Positions 21,272 to 31,487 of a stretch of 64,000 nt of DNA are shown in pieces. The position numbers and the translations under genes are program-made. The notes under the pieces were generated by a model. That model made no database searches and was not told where the DNA came from. It saw only the letters and a program-made list of their open reading frames with translations. The stretch is taken from the NCBI GenBank assembly GCA_003439945.1, contig QVRM01007063.1, positions 186,001 to 250,000 on the forward strand, written 5' to 3'. Position 1 is the stretch's first letter; each line of letters begins with the position of its first letter. Origin of the DNA: Dermanyssus gallinae. Taxonomy: Eukaryota > Arthropoda > Arachnida > Mesostigmata > Dermanyssidae.

Positions 21272-23025
21272 ATGCATGCTGTAATCGAGGAATTTATTCC
21301 TAAACGCATCGGCAAGTCTAAAAAGAACACTAAGCTTCGTGAGTATACATTCAGTCTTGAATCACTTATTGAAAATGACGCGAGTCCGCGGTATGCGACC
21401 CAACTGCGTAAGGCAAGAAGAAGACTTCGGGTATTGGAAAAACTTAATCTCAATTTTATAGATTCTAAGTCGTTTTTTAGGTATGCCAATAAGTGCTTAA
21501 AGAAAAAAAGAGAATATAACGGCATTTAAAACAGGTAATGCGGTTATCACTGATGATATCTCCAACGCAGATGCCTTTGAAAATATATTTTCTTCTGTTT
21601 ATGTGGCCCAAACAGGTCCAACGAAAGCACTTACTTTCCCCGCGCCAACGTCATCAAGGTGTCCGTATTTATTTGTGTCGGAACATAAAATTTTAAAGAA
21701 TTTTACTCAACTTCCATATTAATCTAAACCCACCTCAGACTGTATCCCTCCATTAATGTATAAACAAAAAGTGGCACATGTTATAACTGAGCCACTCTCA
21801 TTAATTTGCTAGGTCCCATGAAGATGGTGTTGTGTCTAATTTTTTTCCGACAATCCGTAATTATGCCTGTACATAAAAAGGGATTCAAGTCGAATGATGA
21901 TAACTATAGACCTGTGGCACAATCATCAATATCGTGTATATTATTTAAAAAAATACTTGTGGATCATATATTTTACTTCATGTAGCCTGAAGCAGTGCTT
22001 GACGAGCAGCAGCATGGCTTTACTGAGGGCAAATCCACAGCAACACAACTGGTTGAAATGGTTTAAGATTGGGCCAGTTATATTATTAAAAAGAAAGCAT
22101 TTGATTGCATTTACTTTGATTTTTGTAAAGCACTTGACAGAGTAAACCTTTTTAAGCTTTTACAGAAACTAATTGACATAAATATAGACAAGCACACTGT
22201 TTTATGGATATCAAGTTATCTAACGAATCGGAGGTTTTGTGTGCGGGTCAACAACAGTCGGTATGGGGTGTGTCCTTCGGGCGCGCCTCAGGGATCATGT
22301 CTAGACCCACTTTTATTCTGTATGTTCATCTTAGATCTTAAAAACGTTATACCCGAAATACTAAAACACAAACTCCACGCAGATGATCTTAAACTTTATG
22401 GGCCATTTAGCACAAAAGCTGAAAGGGAGATATTACAAAAAACAATTGACTCCATATCCGATTGTGCGCAAAATGTTATGCTTTCGGTCACTGCTGCCTT
22501 GGGTAAGAGGCATAATGAGGAACTCTGTTTCCTTCGAATAACGGTAACACCGGAGCTAGATTTTACCATTCACATCACGCAAACTATTCAATCTGCTAGT
22601 CTTATATGTAATATGATATTTCGTTGTTTTATTATCACATGTCCAATGTTCTATATCAACCTTTTTAATAGCCTTGTAGTTCCCAAATTCATCTACAGCT
22701 GTGAAGCTGGCGGCTGAGTTTGAAGAAACATATTGATGCAATTGAAACAGTTCAGTCTGAATGCATTTGACGTGTTGCATTGAGACGTAAGATAGAGCGT
22801 AGCAGTCTCGACTTAGTACCTATATCAGAACTACACTCAAGAACAGATTTTAAAATGTACGCACGAATCTCTCAGTCGAATAAACTTCCCATCTTTTTTA
22901 ATATTCGCAACAACAGTCTGCGCAGTACTCAAACCATATCGTCGAAAATAGCTGCACGATCTGACCGAATCAACAATATGTTATCGTCGCGCATGGCGAA
23001 AATGTTGAGAACCTTTGACTTGTAA
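21272..23025 (+). pseudogene. Reverse transcriptase and C-terminus of the L2/CR1-like LINE
   Basis: Broken frames show the linker (LRKARRRLRVLEKLNLNFID), VIMPVHKKG, a NYRP-like start, EQQHGFTEGKSTATQLVE, YFDFCKALDRVN (catalytic Asp), WISSYLTNRRFCVRVNNS, SGAPQGSCLDPLLF, HADDLKLYGPF (active-site Asp pair) and PELDFTIHI. A C-terminal frame at 22780-23025 follows. HADDLKLY is characteristic of L2/CR1-type RTs. Confidence 0.8.
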
Positions 23026-23384
23026 TATAATAATATTATATACTGTACAATTACATATAATATGCAACAGTACTATTTCGATTCTATTACATGGTAAATT
23101 GTTCTCTATGCCTCGTGTATTGTGTATTGTATATATTGAGTACAGAATTTTCGAGAATAATTATGTATATAATTATCTACCCTTTGAAAACAATAAAGGA
23201 GTACTTGAATTGAAGTACTGTTTGGTGAAGTATTTACTAAGTGGACATGTTGGGAAAACTGAGTTGTAGGATAACCCGCTTTGTTGTTCAATTGACCGCC
23301 ATCTAAGACGCGAGATCGTATCCGCTGGGAGCGGTGCGGATGCTTGTCTACAGTACTGTTTACATAGTACCCGTGAATTCAAAC

Positions 23385-23690
23385 TCGACATGAAACCATG
23401 AGCGCGAAGACGAGTGACGATGGTTGTGTGACACCCTCCAAAGTCCATGGCTAATGCACGGGTCGTCATTCAGGAGTTCTGTTTTACAGATTTGCGCAAG
23501 CTGTCTTCCTCGAGCGTAGAACGGGGCTCATCTGAAAGACTCAAGTTACCAAAACGGATTTTGGCAAACCAATTGTAGCACGAAGTCTTTGAAATGCTGT
23601 TGAGGCCGAATGCGTCCAGCTATTTCGGCCGACAGCTTCTACAGCAATAAGGCTTTCTTAAAGATTTAACATTTGCCTTACGAAATGGTT
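23385..23690 (-). pseudogene. mariner transposase N-terminal remnant
   Basis: The minus strand reads SCYNWFAKIRFGNLSLSDEP, RSTLEEDSLRKSVKQN, a stop, then MTTRALAMDFGGCHTTIVTR and LRAHGFMS. This is the second helix-turn-helix region of mariner transposases (WFARF..G, DEPRSGRP, TTRELA). Only about 90 codons survive and no catalytic domain is seen. Divergence from the 19.6-kb mariner shows a different subfamily. Confidence 0.7.
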
Positions 23691-23705
23691 AGTCACACTT
23701 ATTGC

Positions 23706-23728
23706 ATGTATATATATATATATATATA
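23706..23728. repeat. (TA)n microsatellite
   Basis: About 11 TA units. Confidence 0.9.
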
Positions 23729-23889
23729 GACTTCTCGTTCTTAGACACAAGAGTGTGTATGTAAGCTATGTGAAGAAGTAAAGATAGAGACAAAGATATA
23801 GGCTGGCATGACCCTATGTCAGGTGGTAAATTAGTTCACGCATTTCTACGGGATACTGTAACTTTTTACAGTATATAAATAAGCGTAGG

Positions 23890-23893
<4 letters not shown>

Positions 23894-23959
<66 letters not shown>
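23894..23959. repeat. (AT)n microsatellite, one of the longest in the window
   Basis: About 33 uninterrupted AT units. Confidence 0.95.
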
Positions 23960-23961
<2 letters not shown>

Positions 23962-24316
23962 CGTTTTTTACTGTTATGGGCAAGCCAAACAGACAATACT
24001 ATAATAAACTATGGCACGAACTGAGCCATGTAATGATTTCAACAACAGATTAGCAAAAGAAGTGTCGAAGAGCGCCATCATAAACAACAATTTTTCTCAA
24101 ATAATAAAACAATATAAGTAGTAGTAGTAGTAGTAGTGTTTTAAAGTTTTAAATAAAGAACTGGTTGTTTCCCGTTTTTGGGCGTACACTTGGCACTAAA
24201 CCGATATCTGTCTGAAGTATAACGTAAAGGAATGAACAGAATATCAACTTTGTGGGGAATACGTACATGCAAGGGTATTTATGTCATGTACAAGATTAGT
24301 TCACGCGTTCTTACAA

Positions 24317-24351
<35 letters not shown>

Positions 24352-24400
24352 TAATACGACAAGCAAAAATTAACTCACATCTGCGAAGTCATACGTCTAT
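23960..24400. other. Microsatellite-rich, no gene
   Basis: Holds a (GTA)n run at 24118-24137 and a (TA)n run at 24318-24349. A sequence around TTAGTTCACGC occurs at 23831 and again at 24295, hinting at two copies of a short dispersed repeat. No coding frame was recognised. Confidence 0.5.
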
Positions 24401-25230
24401 GAAATTATTATTATTATTTTATTATTGTTTATTGCTGATCATACAATTGTGAGGTCTGAACATGTATTAATATATAATTAAATATCTCGGTAGCAGTCTC
24501 TTCATCTCAAAACATTGACCCGATTATACAGGCAGCGTTACCTCTGCATACCGCCAGCGAGAGCAACTGCCGCAGAAACTCGCTCTCTCGTCGGTCGCCT
24601 GTGTTCTCCTGTATCCGCTCGCCAAGCTCTTTAATGAATCTCCTTGTGCCTTTACTAGCGGGACCTAGTGTTTCCATAGCGATAGGCACGACGTGGTATC
24701 TGGGCTCTAAGTCCCTGTACTTTCGTCTTTTTTCTCGATCTGCATGTTCGGCGACCCAGCCGGCCTCAAGGGCACTGTGTCGCAGGTAGGACGGGGCAAC
24801 AGTGCAGGATACTGTTGTATCCCATGCCAGACACTTACCGCAAGACCACAATGGAATAGTGACTCCGTCGGGCCTCCTGTCACTGCTTGTATCGAGTCTG
24901 GGCTCCAGCGTACTCGGTATGCCTGCACGACGCAGGGCTCTCCTTATGATCGAGTTAAGTTCCGCGTGCCTAGCGGCTCTTCCTTGGCTTTTGATGCAGC
25001 TCAGGGGGTGAAGGCCGTTACTCTCTACAGGCGTCCCACAGGCTGAGCAGGTGTATGGCTCGCATATGGGAGCTCTAATTCGGAGCGCTGTCACCATGCG
25101 GAAGGAGGTATTGTCCAGCATGGTGCCCAGCTGCGGCGAGGGTAAAGCCCTTAGGTATCCGCTACTAAAGGTGTCTCGGGCGGCTATAAAAACCGCTCTC
25201 TCCGTTATTATTATTATTATTATTATTTGT
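24400..25230 (-). pseudogene. RLE-type LINE, 3' fragment with restriction-like endonuclease
   Basis: The intact 204-codon minus frame (24507-25121) encodes MLDNTSFRMVTALRIR, a Cys/His cluster CEPYTCSACG..GLHPLSC, RHAELNSIIRRALRRAG and RRPDGVTIPLWSCGKC followed by AWDTTVSCT. It ends with KYRDLEPRYHVVPIAMETLG and CRGNAACIIGSMF. RPDG and WDTTV form the PD-(D/E)XK-like nuclease core that nicks target DNA in R2/R4-like LINEs. No RT is present, so the copy is 5' truncated. Both ends lie in (ATT)n runs (24403-24428 and 25206-25230). Confidence 0.82.
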
Positions 25231-25339
25231 CCATCACGCCGAAAATGAAAACAACGGATTTATTTGGGAAGGCAATCATTTTACAGCCACAGCAAAGCCA
25301 GTAACAGTTCTGCTTCACATGAGAAGCAACTGCAATGGC

Positions 25340-26740
25340 TGATGAGTTCCAATGCCCATGATGTTCCAAGTGCTTCCATACGAAGAGGGGTATCCAAATT
25401 CACGCAGGAAGGACTCATAAGAAGAAGTTAGCAGAGTTTAGTGAATTAGCAGCGCTCCAAGAAGCCACCGCCACTAATAGCAGCATCTCTTGTTGTTGGT
25501 TTCTGCTTGTGCTCCGCTAGTAGAACCTTCTTCTCACTCCACTAGCCGACCGCCAGCGAATGGACCCTGTCACCTAGCCAACACCTGCCGCCGTCTTCTC
25601 CCTCTCCTCTTCACCGGTTACTTGCCAACGCTAAGATGACATTCAAGGTGCTGCGCAGGATTTTAAAGAGAGCCAGAATCCTTTTGCGCAAGTTCTTTCA
25701 CCGTCTGCTTAAAGATGTTGTGAAAAATAATGACGAATCGAGCGAGGCCGAGCTGCTCACTCTCGCCCCAAAAGTCCTCCACGACGACAAAGAAACTCAA
25801 GGAGACCATTGCCTGGCCAGCGTGGTCAAGGAAAAGGTGGCTTTCTTCGAAGGTGCAGATCTCAATCGTGTAGAAGCCGAGGGCCGAGGCAAACGTGCAA
25901 TGACGGATTGCTGCTCACAAGCTTTCCATGGATTTTAATGTGCGAAGCGCCATTAGAATCTTGTCTTCTGACGACACTATTGCATTCGTAACGGAGGAGT
26001 CGATATGTGAGATAATGACAAAGCACCCTTCTGCTTCTGCAGGGGACGTGGTTCCACCGTCTCCAATCGGCTTGCCTGCGGTCGGGTCGTGCTCGAGCGA
26101 AGACGTCTCCAAGACGCTTCGTACCTTTCCATCCGGTGCGGCGGGAGGACTCGACGGCCTCACGCCCGACCACCTAAAATGCCCTTCACCTGCCAACGGA
26201 GATCACAACGATGTGCTGGAAACACTTGTCAAGGTATGCGGCATCATATGTAACGGGCAAGTTCCGGAGGCTATGAGAAGCGTCATATATGGCGGGTGGC
26301 TCATCGCCCTGAAAATGAAAACCGGGGTATACCGACCCATAGCTGTTGGTTGCACTCTGCAGAGGTTGGCCTCAAATACCCTGCTTCCCCAGATCAAAGT
26401 GAAAAACTATCCGCAACCAAGGCAGGTGGGGTACGCCACTGATAATGGGGCTTAAATAATTGTTCATACAGCTCGCGGCTTTCTCGAAAACAATGAGAAA
26501 TGTTGCCTTAAAATTAGATTTTAAGATTGCTTTTTATCTTAAACAAACGAGAGCACCTATTGACAGAAGTTTTCAAGCACGCCCCAGCCCTCTATCTAAT
26601 GATGCACCAGGCGTATAGCAGGCCGACTCCCCTGATGTTCGGTGAGACTGAAATCACGTCATCAGCCGGTTGTCAGCGGGGGGACGTTGCGGCTCCACTG
26701 GCACTTAGTCTGCTTTTGCATCAGAACGTCAACTAGGTGA
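25340..26740 (+). pseudogene. Zinc finger and partial RT of the RLE LINE
   Basis: The finger reads FQCP, a TGA stop where a Trp codon would fit, CSKCFHTKRGIQIHAGRTH. Downstream frames give EDVSKTLRTFPSGAAGGLDG, LTPDHLKC, AMRSVIYGGWLIALKMKTG and PIAVGCTLQRLASNTLLP. The following frames (26527-26740) show KQTREHLLTEVF-like debris and VMFGETEITSSAGCQRGDVA, matching the SxGxxQGDP RT block. The VDFKNAF Asp block and the LDDG box region are frameshifted; a FYLDDGILLDNDPS-like reading can be traced near 26758 in a second frame. Confidence 0.65.
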
Positions 26741-27449
26741 AATGCAGGTCTGTTCTACCTCGACGATGGGATCCTCCTTGACAACGATCCGTCGGTGTTA
26801 CTCAGAGACATCAAATATCTCAGAGCTATGGAGCGGGCTGCCGCTCAACCTCTCTAAATGCGAGCTTTTCCTTCAGGGTTTTGAAGACGAAGAAAGACAG
26901 CAGGTAATCGCGAAATTCAACAGCAAGCTCCCGGGCATTCTTGTAAAGGACCGGTGTGAGCTAGACTTGCTGGGTACGGCGGTGTTCCCCGACATGATCG
27001 GACCGGTAATGGCCGAGAAGGAAGAACAACTCCCGGCTTTACCAGCGGCTGGGACATCTCGGGAGACACCAAGCCTATTTTCTGCTTCGGCAAGCAATGG
27101 GAGTGCAAAAGGTCTTGTACGTACTACGGACTTCACCTGCCTTTCTTCTGCCGTCGGAAACTTTGGATCTTGACGACCAGGTGAGGAGAGCCTTGGAAAA
27201 CATCCTTGACCTGACGCTCGAGAATAAGGCATGGACGCAGGCAAGCCTACCGGTCCGGCTGGGTGGAATGGGCATTTGCTCGGCGACGGATCTTGCTTTG
27301 CCCGCCTTCTTGGCTTAGTCACATAGCTGCGCCTCCGCGGTGGCCATTACTGCCGGTGGATCCATCAGTCACCAACAAGACGCTGTACGGCTCTGGGACG
27401 CGCGTCAGTCTGGTTGTCCTTCTGAGGAGCAGGTCACTAGACAGAAGGG

Positions 27450-28070
27450 GTGGGACCAAATCGCCACTCAGGCCACCCACTTAACTTTTTGTCGGCCTGT
27501 GAGTTAGATGTAGACAATATTAGACTGAAAGCGGCCTCATCCGACGCCGTTGGGGCGTGGCTCGACGTGTTTCCCTCCAAGCTCGTAGGCAGTAAGCTAG
27601 CCGACGACCAGTTCCGTGCAGCTTGTGGTCTTAGACTTGGCATTGCCATGTTCGAGGAAGAGGAATGTCCATGCGGTCGAATAGTGGATGAACGCGGCCT
27701 GTACCGGCTTAGCTGCACTAAGCTGGCGGGGCTTACGCAGGGCCTTCACGATGCCATTAATGACGTCCTCAGGCGCGCTTTTAGGCAAGCCGTTTACCGC
27801 GTCACGCTAGAGCCTGGTGGATTGCAGAGAGATGACAGGCGTCGACCGGATGGCCTTACCAGCCGGGACTGGGACCGTAATCGACCGCTGGCGTGGGACG
27901 TGACTGTCTCAGATACGTTTGAGAACCACGTTGTAATGGCGTTCGGCCTCGAGTCATCTGGCGTTTGGGGCAAGGTTGCACTCAAACTGACAAAAGAGCT
28001 TGGAAAGAAGCTATTCGAAATCACAGCCGAACCAAGATCGACCGCAGTCCTCCGACAGAGAGTGACATAA
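27450..28070 (+). pseudogene. Cys/His cluster and restriction-like endonuclease of the RLE LINE
   Basis: The open 206-codon frame contains LRLGIAMFEEEECPCGR, GLYRLSC (the usual His reads Tyr), HDAINDVLRRAFRQA, LEPGGLQRDDRRRPDGLT and PLAWDVTVSDTF, then LTKELGKKLFEITAEPRSTA. Just after its stop, ELQRGNAKMML continues the conserved C-terminus, so one nonsense change (TAA at 28068) truncates it. The RPDG Asp and WDVTV Asp needed for catalysis are present. Confidence 0.75.
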
Positions 28071-28272
28071 GAATTACAGAGAGGCAACGCCAAGATGATG
28101 TTAAGTGGTTACCGACGCTTAAACAATAAGAATAATATGATTGATTGATTGATTTATTATTCGCTTGGCATGCATACCTAAATACACATGTCACCCTTTT
28201 TTATCAGGGGCGCTTAGAGCGGCAGCATATATGTTACCTATGCATCTGAATAATCAATGTACACTTCCATAC

Positions 28273-31200
28273 CTACTGAGTATTTGCTTTCCATTGGGAC
28301 AGCCTCTTCTTTGTAATATCGACCAGGTCCTTTCTAACGTTTGGTCCTAGAGCTAGGGCATCCGACAGCTCTATATCTATGCTTCCCCCTAGGGCTGTAC
28401 ATTCTTTAACAATATGCTCAATTGACTCATTCCCTAGCCCACATGCTCGACATTCTGTACTTTGTCCCTCCATATATTTAGCTCTTTGTATCCTTGTATC
28501 CAACATCCCTGCCCTGGCATCTGCCAATAGCCCGCTCGCTCTTGAATTATCGTATACCCATTCCACCCCGCCCCTTTCCGTCTTTTCCTTTCCATATATA
28601 CTTGCCAAACTCGATCTGGAACCCATCGCCAATTTCCATTTGCCTGTATATGACTTGTTCACCCTTAATTTCACCATCTTCTCCGATATTCCCGCTCTGG
28701 CCCATTGCTGACTATTGTACCCAATCTCCCTAGCTGCAAATTCTACTCTGCGATCCCACTTCGCTTTCATCTTTAGTGCCGTCTTTACCAGCTGCATCTG
28801 TTTAACCCATCTTTTATTTGTGACACTTTTAATCCTAACACTAAAATTTAGCTTACTTTGTACTTCCCTTTGTATAAATTTTGACATTCCTCCTTCGCCC
28901 TCAAGAAATTCCCTAGCGCAATTAAAACGGCAACCCAATGCAAATCTTATCACTTCTCTTTGTATTGTTTCTAACTTCTTTCCTAACCCCGCGCTGTGGA
29001 CCAGAGAGGCGTTAGCAAAGGTCAATCCTGGCACACACATGGCCTTCCATATATTCCTTGTTACTATATATTTGTTAAACCCCCAGAAACCCTTACACCT
29101 TACTGCATTTCTTCCTCTTTCAGCTTTCTTCCTCCGTAATATCTCTTCTTTTTCTAGATAATTCCCCCCTGTAGTCATTGTCACCCCAAGATACTTGTAC
29201 TCACTTTTATACTCCAATTCCTTCCCCTGTACTACAAGCTTTCTTTCTTCCCTAATTCCGTTAAATACTAAAATTGCGCTCTTTTTTTCATTAAACACCA
29301 TGTCTAGTTCCTCCGCTGCTTCCTCACATGCATTCAACATTTGTTGAACCTCGCTAGTGCCCCGCCCTAACACTACCATATCATCAGCAAACAGCAGCAC
29401 AGGTGTCTTGATATATACACCTTTTTCCCCTATCTGCCACCCTAAACCCGTTTTATTAATCCTTCGCGCTATTCTCTCTATATACATCAAAAAAATAACC
29501 GATGACAACGGACAGCCTTGCCTGACCCCCTTAGCGACTATGAACTCTCTAGATTGTTCGGCTGCTATTATTATTCTTACCGTGTTATTTCTGTAAATTT
29601 CTTCCAGCATTTCTACCCAACTTCTCTCCAAACCCTCCTCTAGCATAATTTTATACAACTTTGTTCTGTCCACCATATCATATGCTTTCTTAAGATCTAA
29701 AAATCCTGCCGCACACCCTTGTCCCCGCAATCTCGATGTTTCGACAACCTGACTTAGTAGGAAAAGGTGATCGTCTAGCCTATATCCTTTCCTAAAGCCG
29801 CATTGCCATTCTCCTATTTTCTCATTTGTCTCCAGAATACTCTGCATCCTATTCTTAAACACTTGCATAAATATTCGATACGCTATAGGTGTAATTGTGA
29901 TCGGTCGCCTATTTTGTAGAGTGTCATTATCTACCCCCTCCTTGGGAATAAGAGAAACTCTTCCCTTGCGCCAACCCTCCGGGATTCTGCCCCCTCCAAA
30001 TATATTATTAAATTGCTATGTTAGATAATGCACGTACTCTTTTCCCAAAGCCTGTACAATTCCTACCGAAATCCCGTCAAGACCACACGCCGTTTTTGGA
30101 TTCATTGTCTTTAACACGCTTTCGATCTCGTCTGCTGTGGTTGTAATTTCTGTGCTAGTTCTTGTCTTTTCTATACTGCTCACGTTAGTCGTAAAAAATA
30201 GTGCTTGTAACGCGGTGTCCATTTCATCTATTTTGTATGTTCTGTCCTGGACGTTATTTGTCATCCTTGTTTTTTCCTGTCTGACGTAGTCCCAAAACTG
30301 TTTGGCTCGCTGGCCCTTGGGGGCCCCTAAAATCCTGTTAAATTCTCTCTCGTCTGCGTTTTTAATTGCATCCTGTATTAACATTTGAGCTTTATTCTTG
30401 GCTTCCTTGTAATTTTCCCAATACTTTTCTGCCTTGTCTGTGTCCCTTTCCATTACCTTTCTATGCTCCTTACTCCACCTTTTCCTTTCCATTATTGCCG
30501 TATTTATTTCATCACTCCACCATCCTCGTTCTCCTCCCTTTTGAACTCCCCTCCCTATCTTACAACACTTGTCATATGCCTCCTTAATATTCCTATGCAT
30601 CTCGTCTACCTGCCTTTCCCCATTTGCCACTAAGAGATGTTTTATATATTCTACTTTCTGTGCCCATTCGTGTTTATCCAGACATTTCTTTTGTACAACT
30701 ACGCGTCCTGGCTTCTTCTTCCTCCCACTCACTTCTACCCAATTATGATCACTTCCAACATTGTATGTTTTCTCTTCGTCTATCTTGATTTCTTCTACCC
30801 ATTTATCTATTTTACCCTTCGTCAGTACATAATCTACGCATGACTTTCTATCCCCCTGCGTGTACGTATACCTCCCTTCTACCCGCGGGTCCAAATTTAA
30901 AATTTGGGCTTCACTCGACTCTGCTAATTGTATTAGTCTTCTGCCCGCTCTGTCTTCTCGTCCATCTAGCTGTTCGATATGTGCATTCCAATCTCCCAAA
31001 CATATTACCCCTCCTTTATCCTGATATTCCTCCATTACTTTATATACCCTTTCAAATAGCTGGTCATCTTCTTCTTCCGTGTTGCTTGGCGCTCTGTATA
31101 CCCCCATTACGGCCCCGATTGTCCCTTCCATGCGTATCTCTATAACCACCAGATCCTTCATTTTGGCATTCACAACTTCTTCGCACGAAAAAGCATCCCT

Positions 31201-31410
31201 AGTTAATATCCCAACTCCCCCAAACCTGTTTTCTCCATTGTCCGTATTCCGATTTGTACCATACCAATTATATCCCTTTAAACCCGGCGGCACTTCCATC
31301 TCCTGCAAATGCGTTTCCGTTACTATCATGATATCCACAGACCTTATTGTAAGTAATTTATATAATTCTTCCCACTTTCCTCTTCGCCTCCCCCCTCTCA
31401 TATTTAGCAT
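28273..31410 (-). pseudogene. LINE B ORF2: APE-type endonuclease and reverse transcriptase, one stop codon
   Basis: One reading frame of about 1045 codons, interrupted only by TAG at 30016-30018. The endonuclease part has LNMRGGRR, VTETHLQ (Glu), GDWNAH (Asp, Asn), SCVDYVL (Asp) and GSDHNWVEV (Asp-His), the full APE-type set. The RT part has RRPITITPIAYRIF, FRKGYRLDDHLFLL, FLDLKKAYDMVDR (Asp), GVRQGCPLSSVIFLMYI and LLFADDMVVLGRG (Asp pair). A C-terminal Cys/His motif reads CRACGLGNESIEHIVKEC. At the stop position the damaged copy at 6.8 kb has AAG (Lys), so the stop looks like a single A-to-T change. Confidence 0.9.
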
Positions 31411-31487
31411 GGCAACCCGTTCAAAAGGAACATTACTCCTAGGCTATCCTTTTGCCCTGCTTCCTCTTTTGCATCTTAGGCCAACCT

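Larger units (their letters stand above)
17481..23216 (+). mobile_element. Old L2/CR1-like LINE, near full length, interrupted by a mariner
   Basis: In order: an ORF1-like region (17496-18382), APE-type endonuclease (about 18930-21180, split by a mariner), RT (about 21830-22717), a C-terminal region to 23025, and a 3' end ACTTGAATTGAA at about 23203-23216 that resembles the TTGAAA tail at 1.6 kb. Without the mariner the element is about 4.4 kb, a usual LINE length. Many stops and frameshifts show it is old. Confidence 0.75.
25250..28158 (+). mobile_element. RLE-type LINE with N-terminal zinc finger, RT and nuclease
   Basis: A + strand element with a C2H2 zinc finger at about 25343-25420, RT fingers at about 26090-26400, damaged RT palm, a GGLGIR-like block (GGMGICSATDLALPAFL, 27261-27311), a Cys/His cluster, the nuclease (27450-28070), and a 3' end running into (GATT)n at 28137-28155. 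This domain order is that of site-type LINEs with a restriction-like endonuclease (R2/R4/NeSL-like). The tail-to-tail partner LINE B starts at 28160. Confidence 0.8.
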
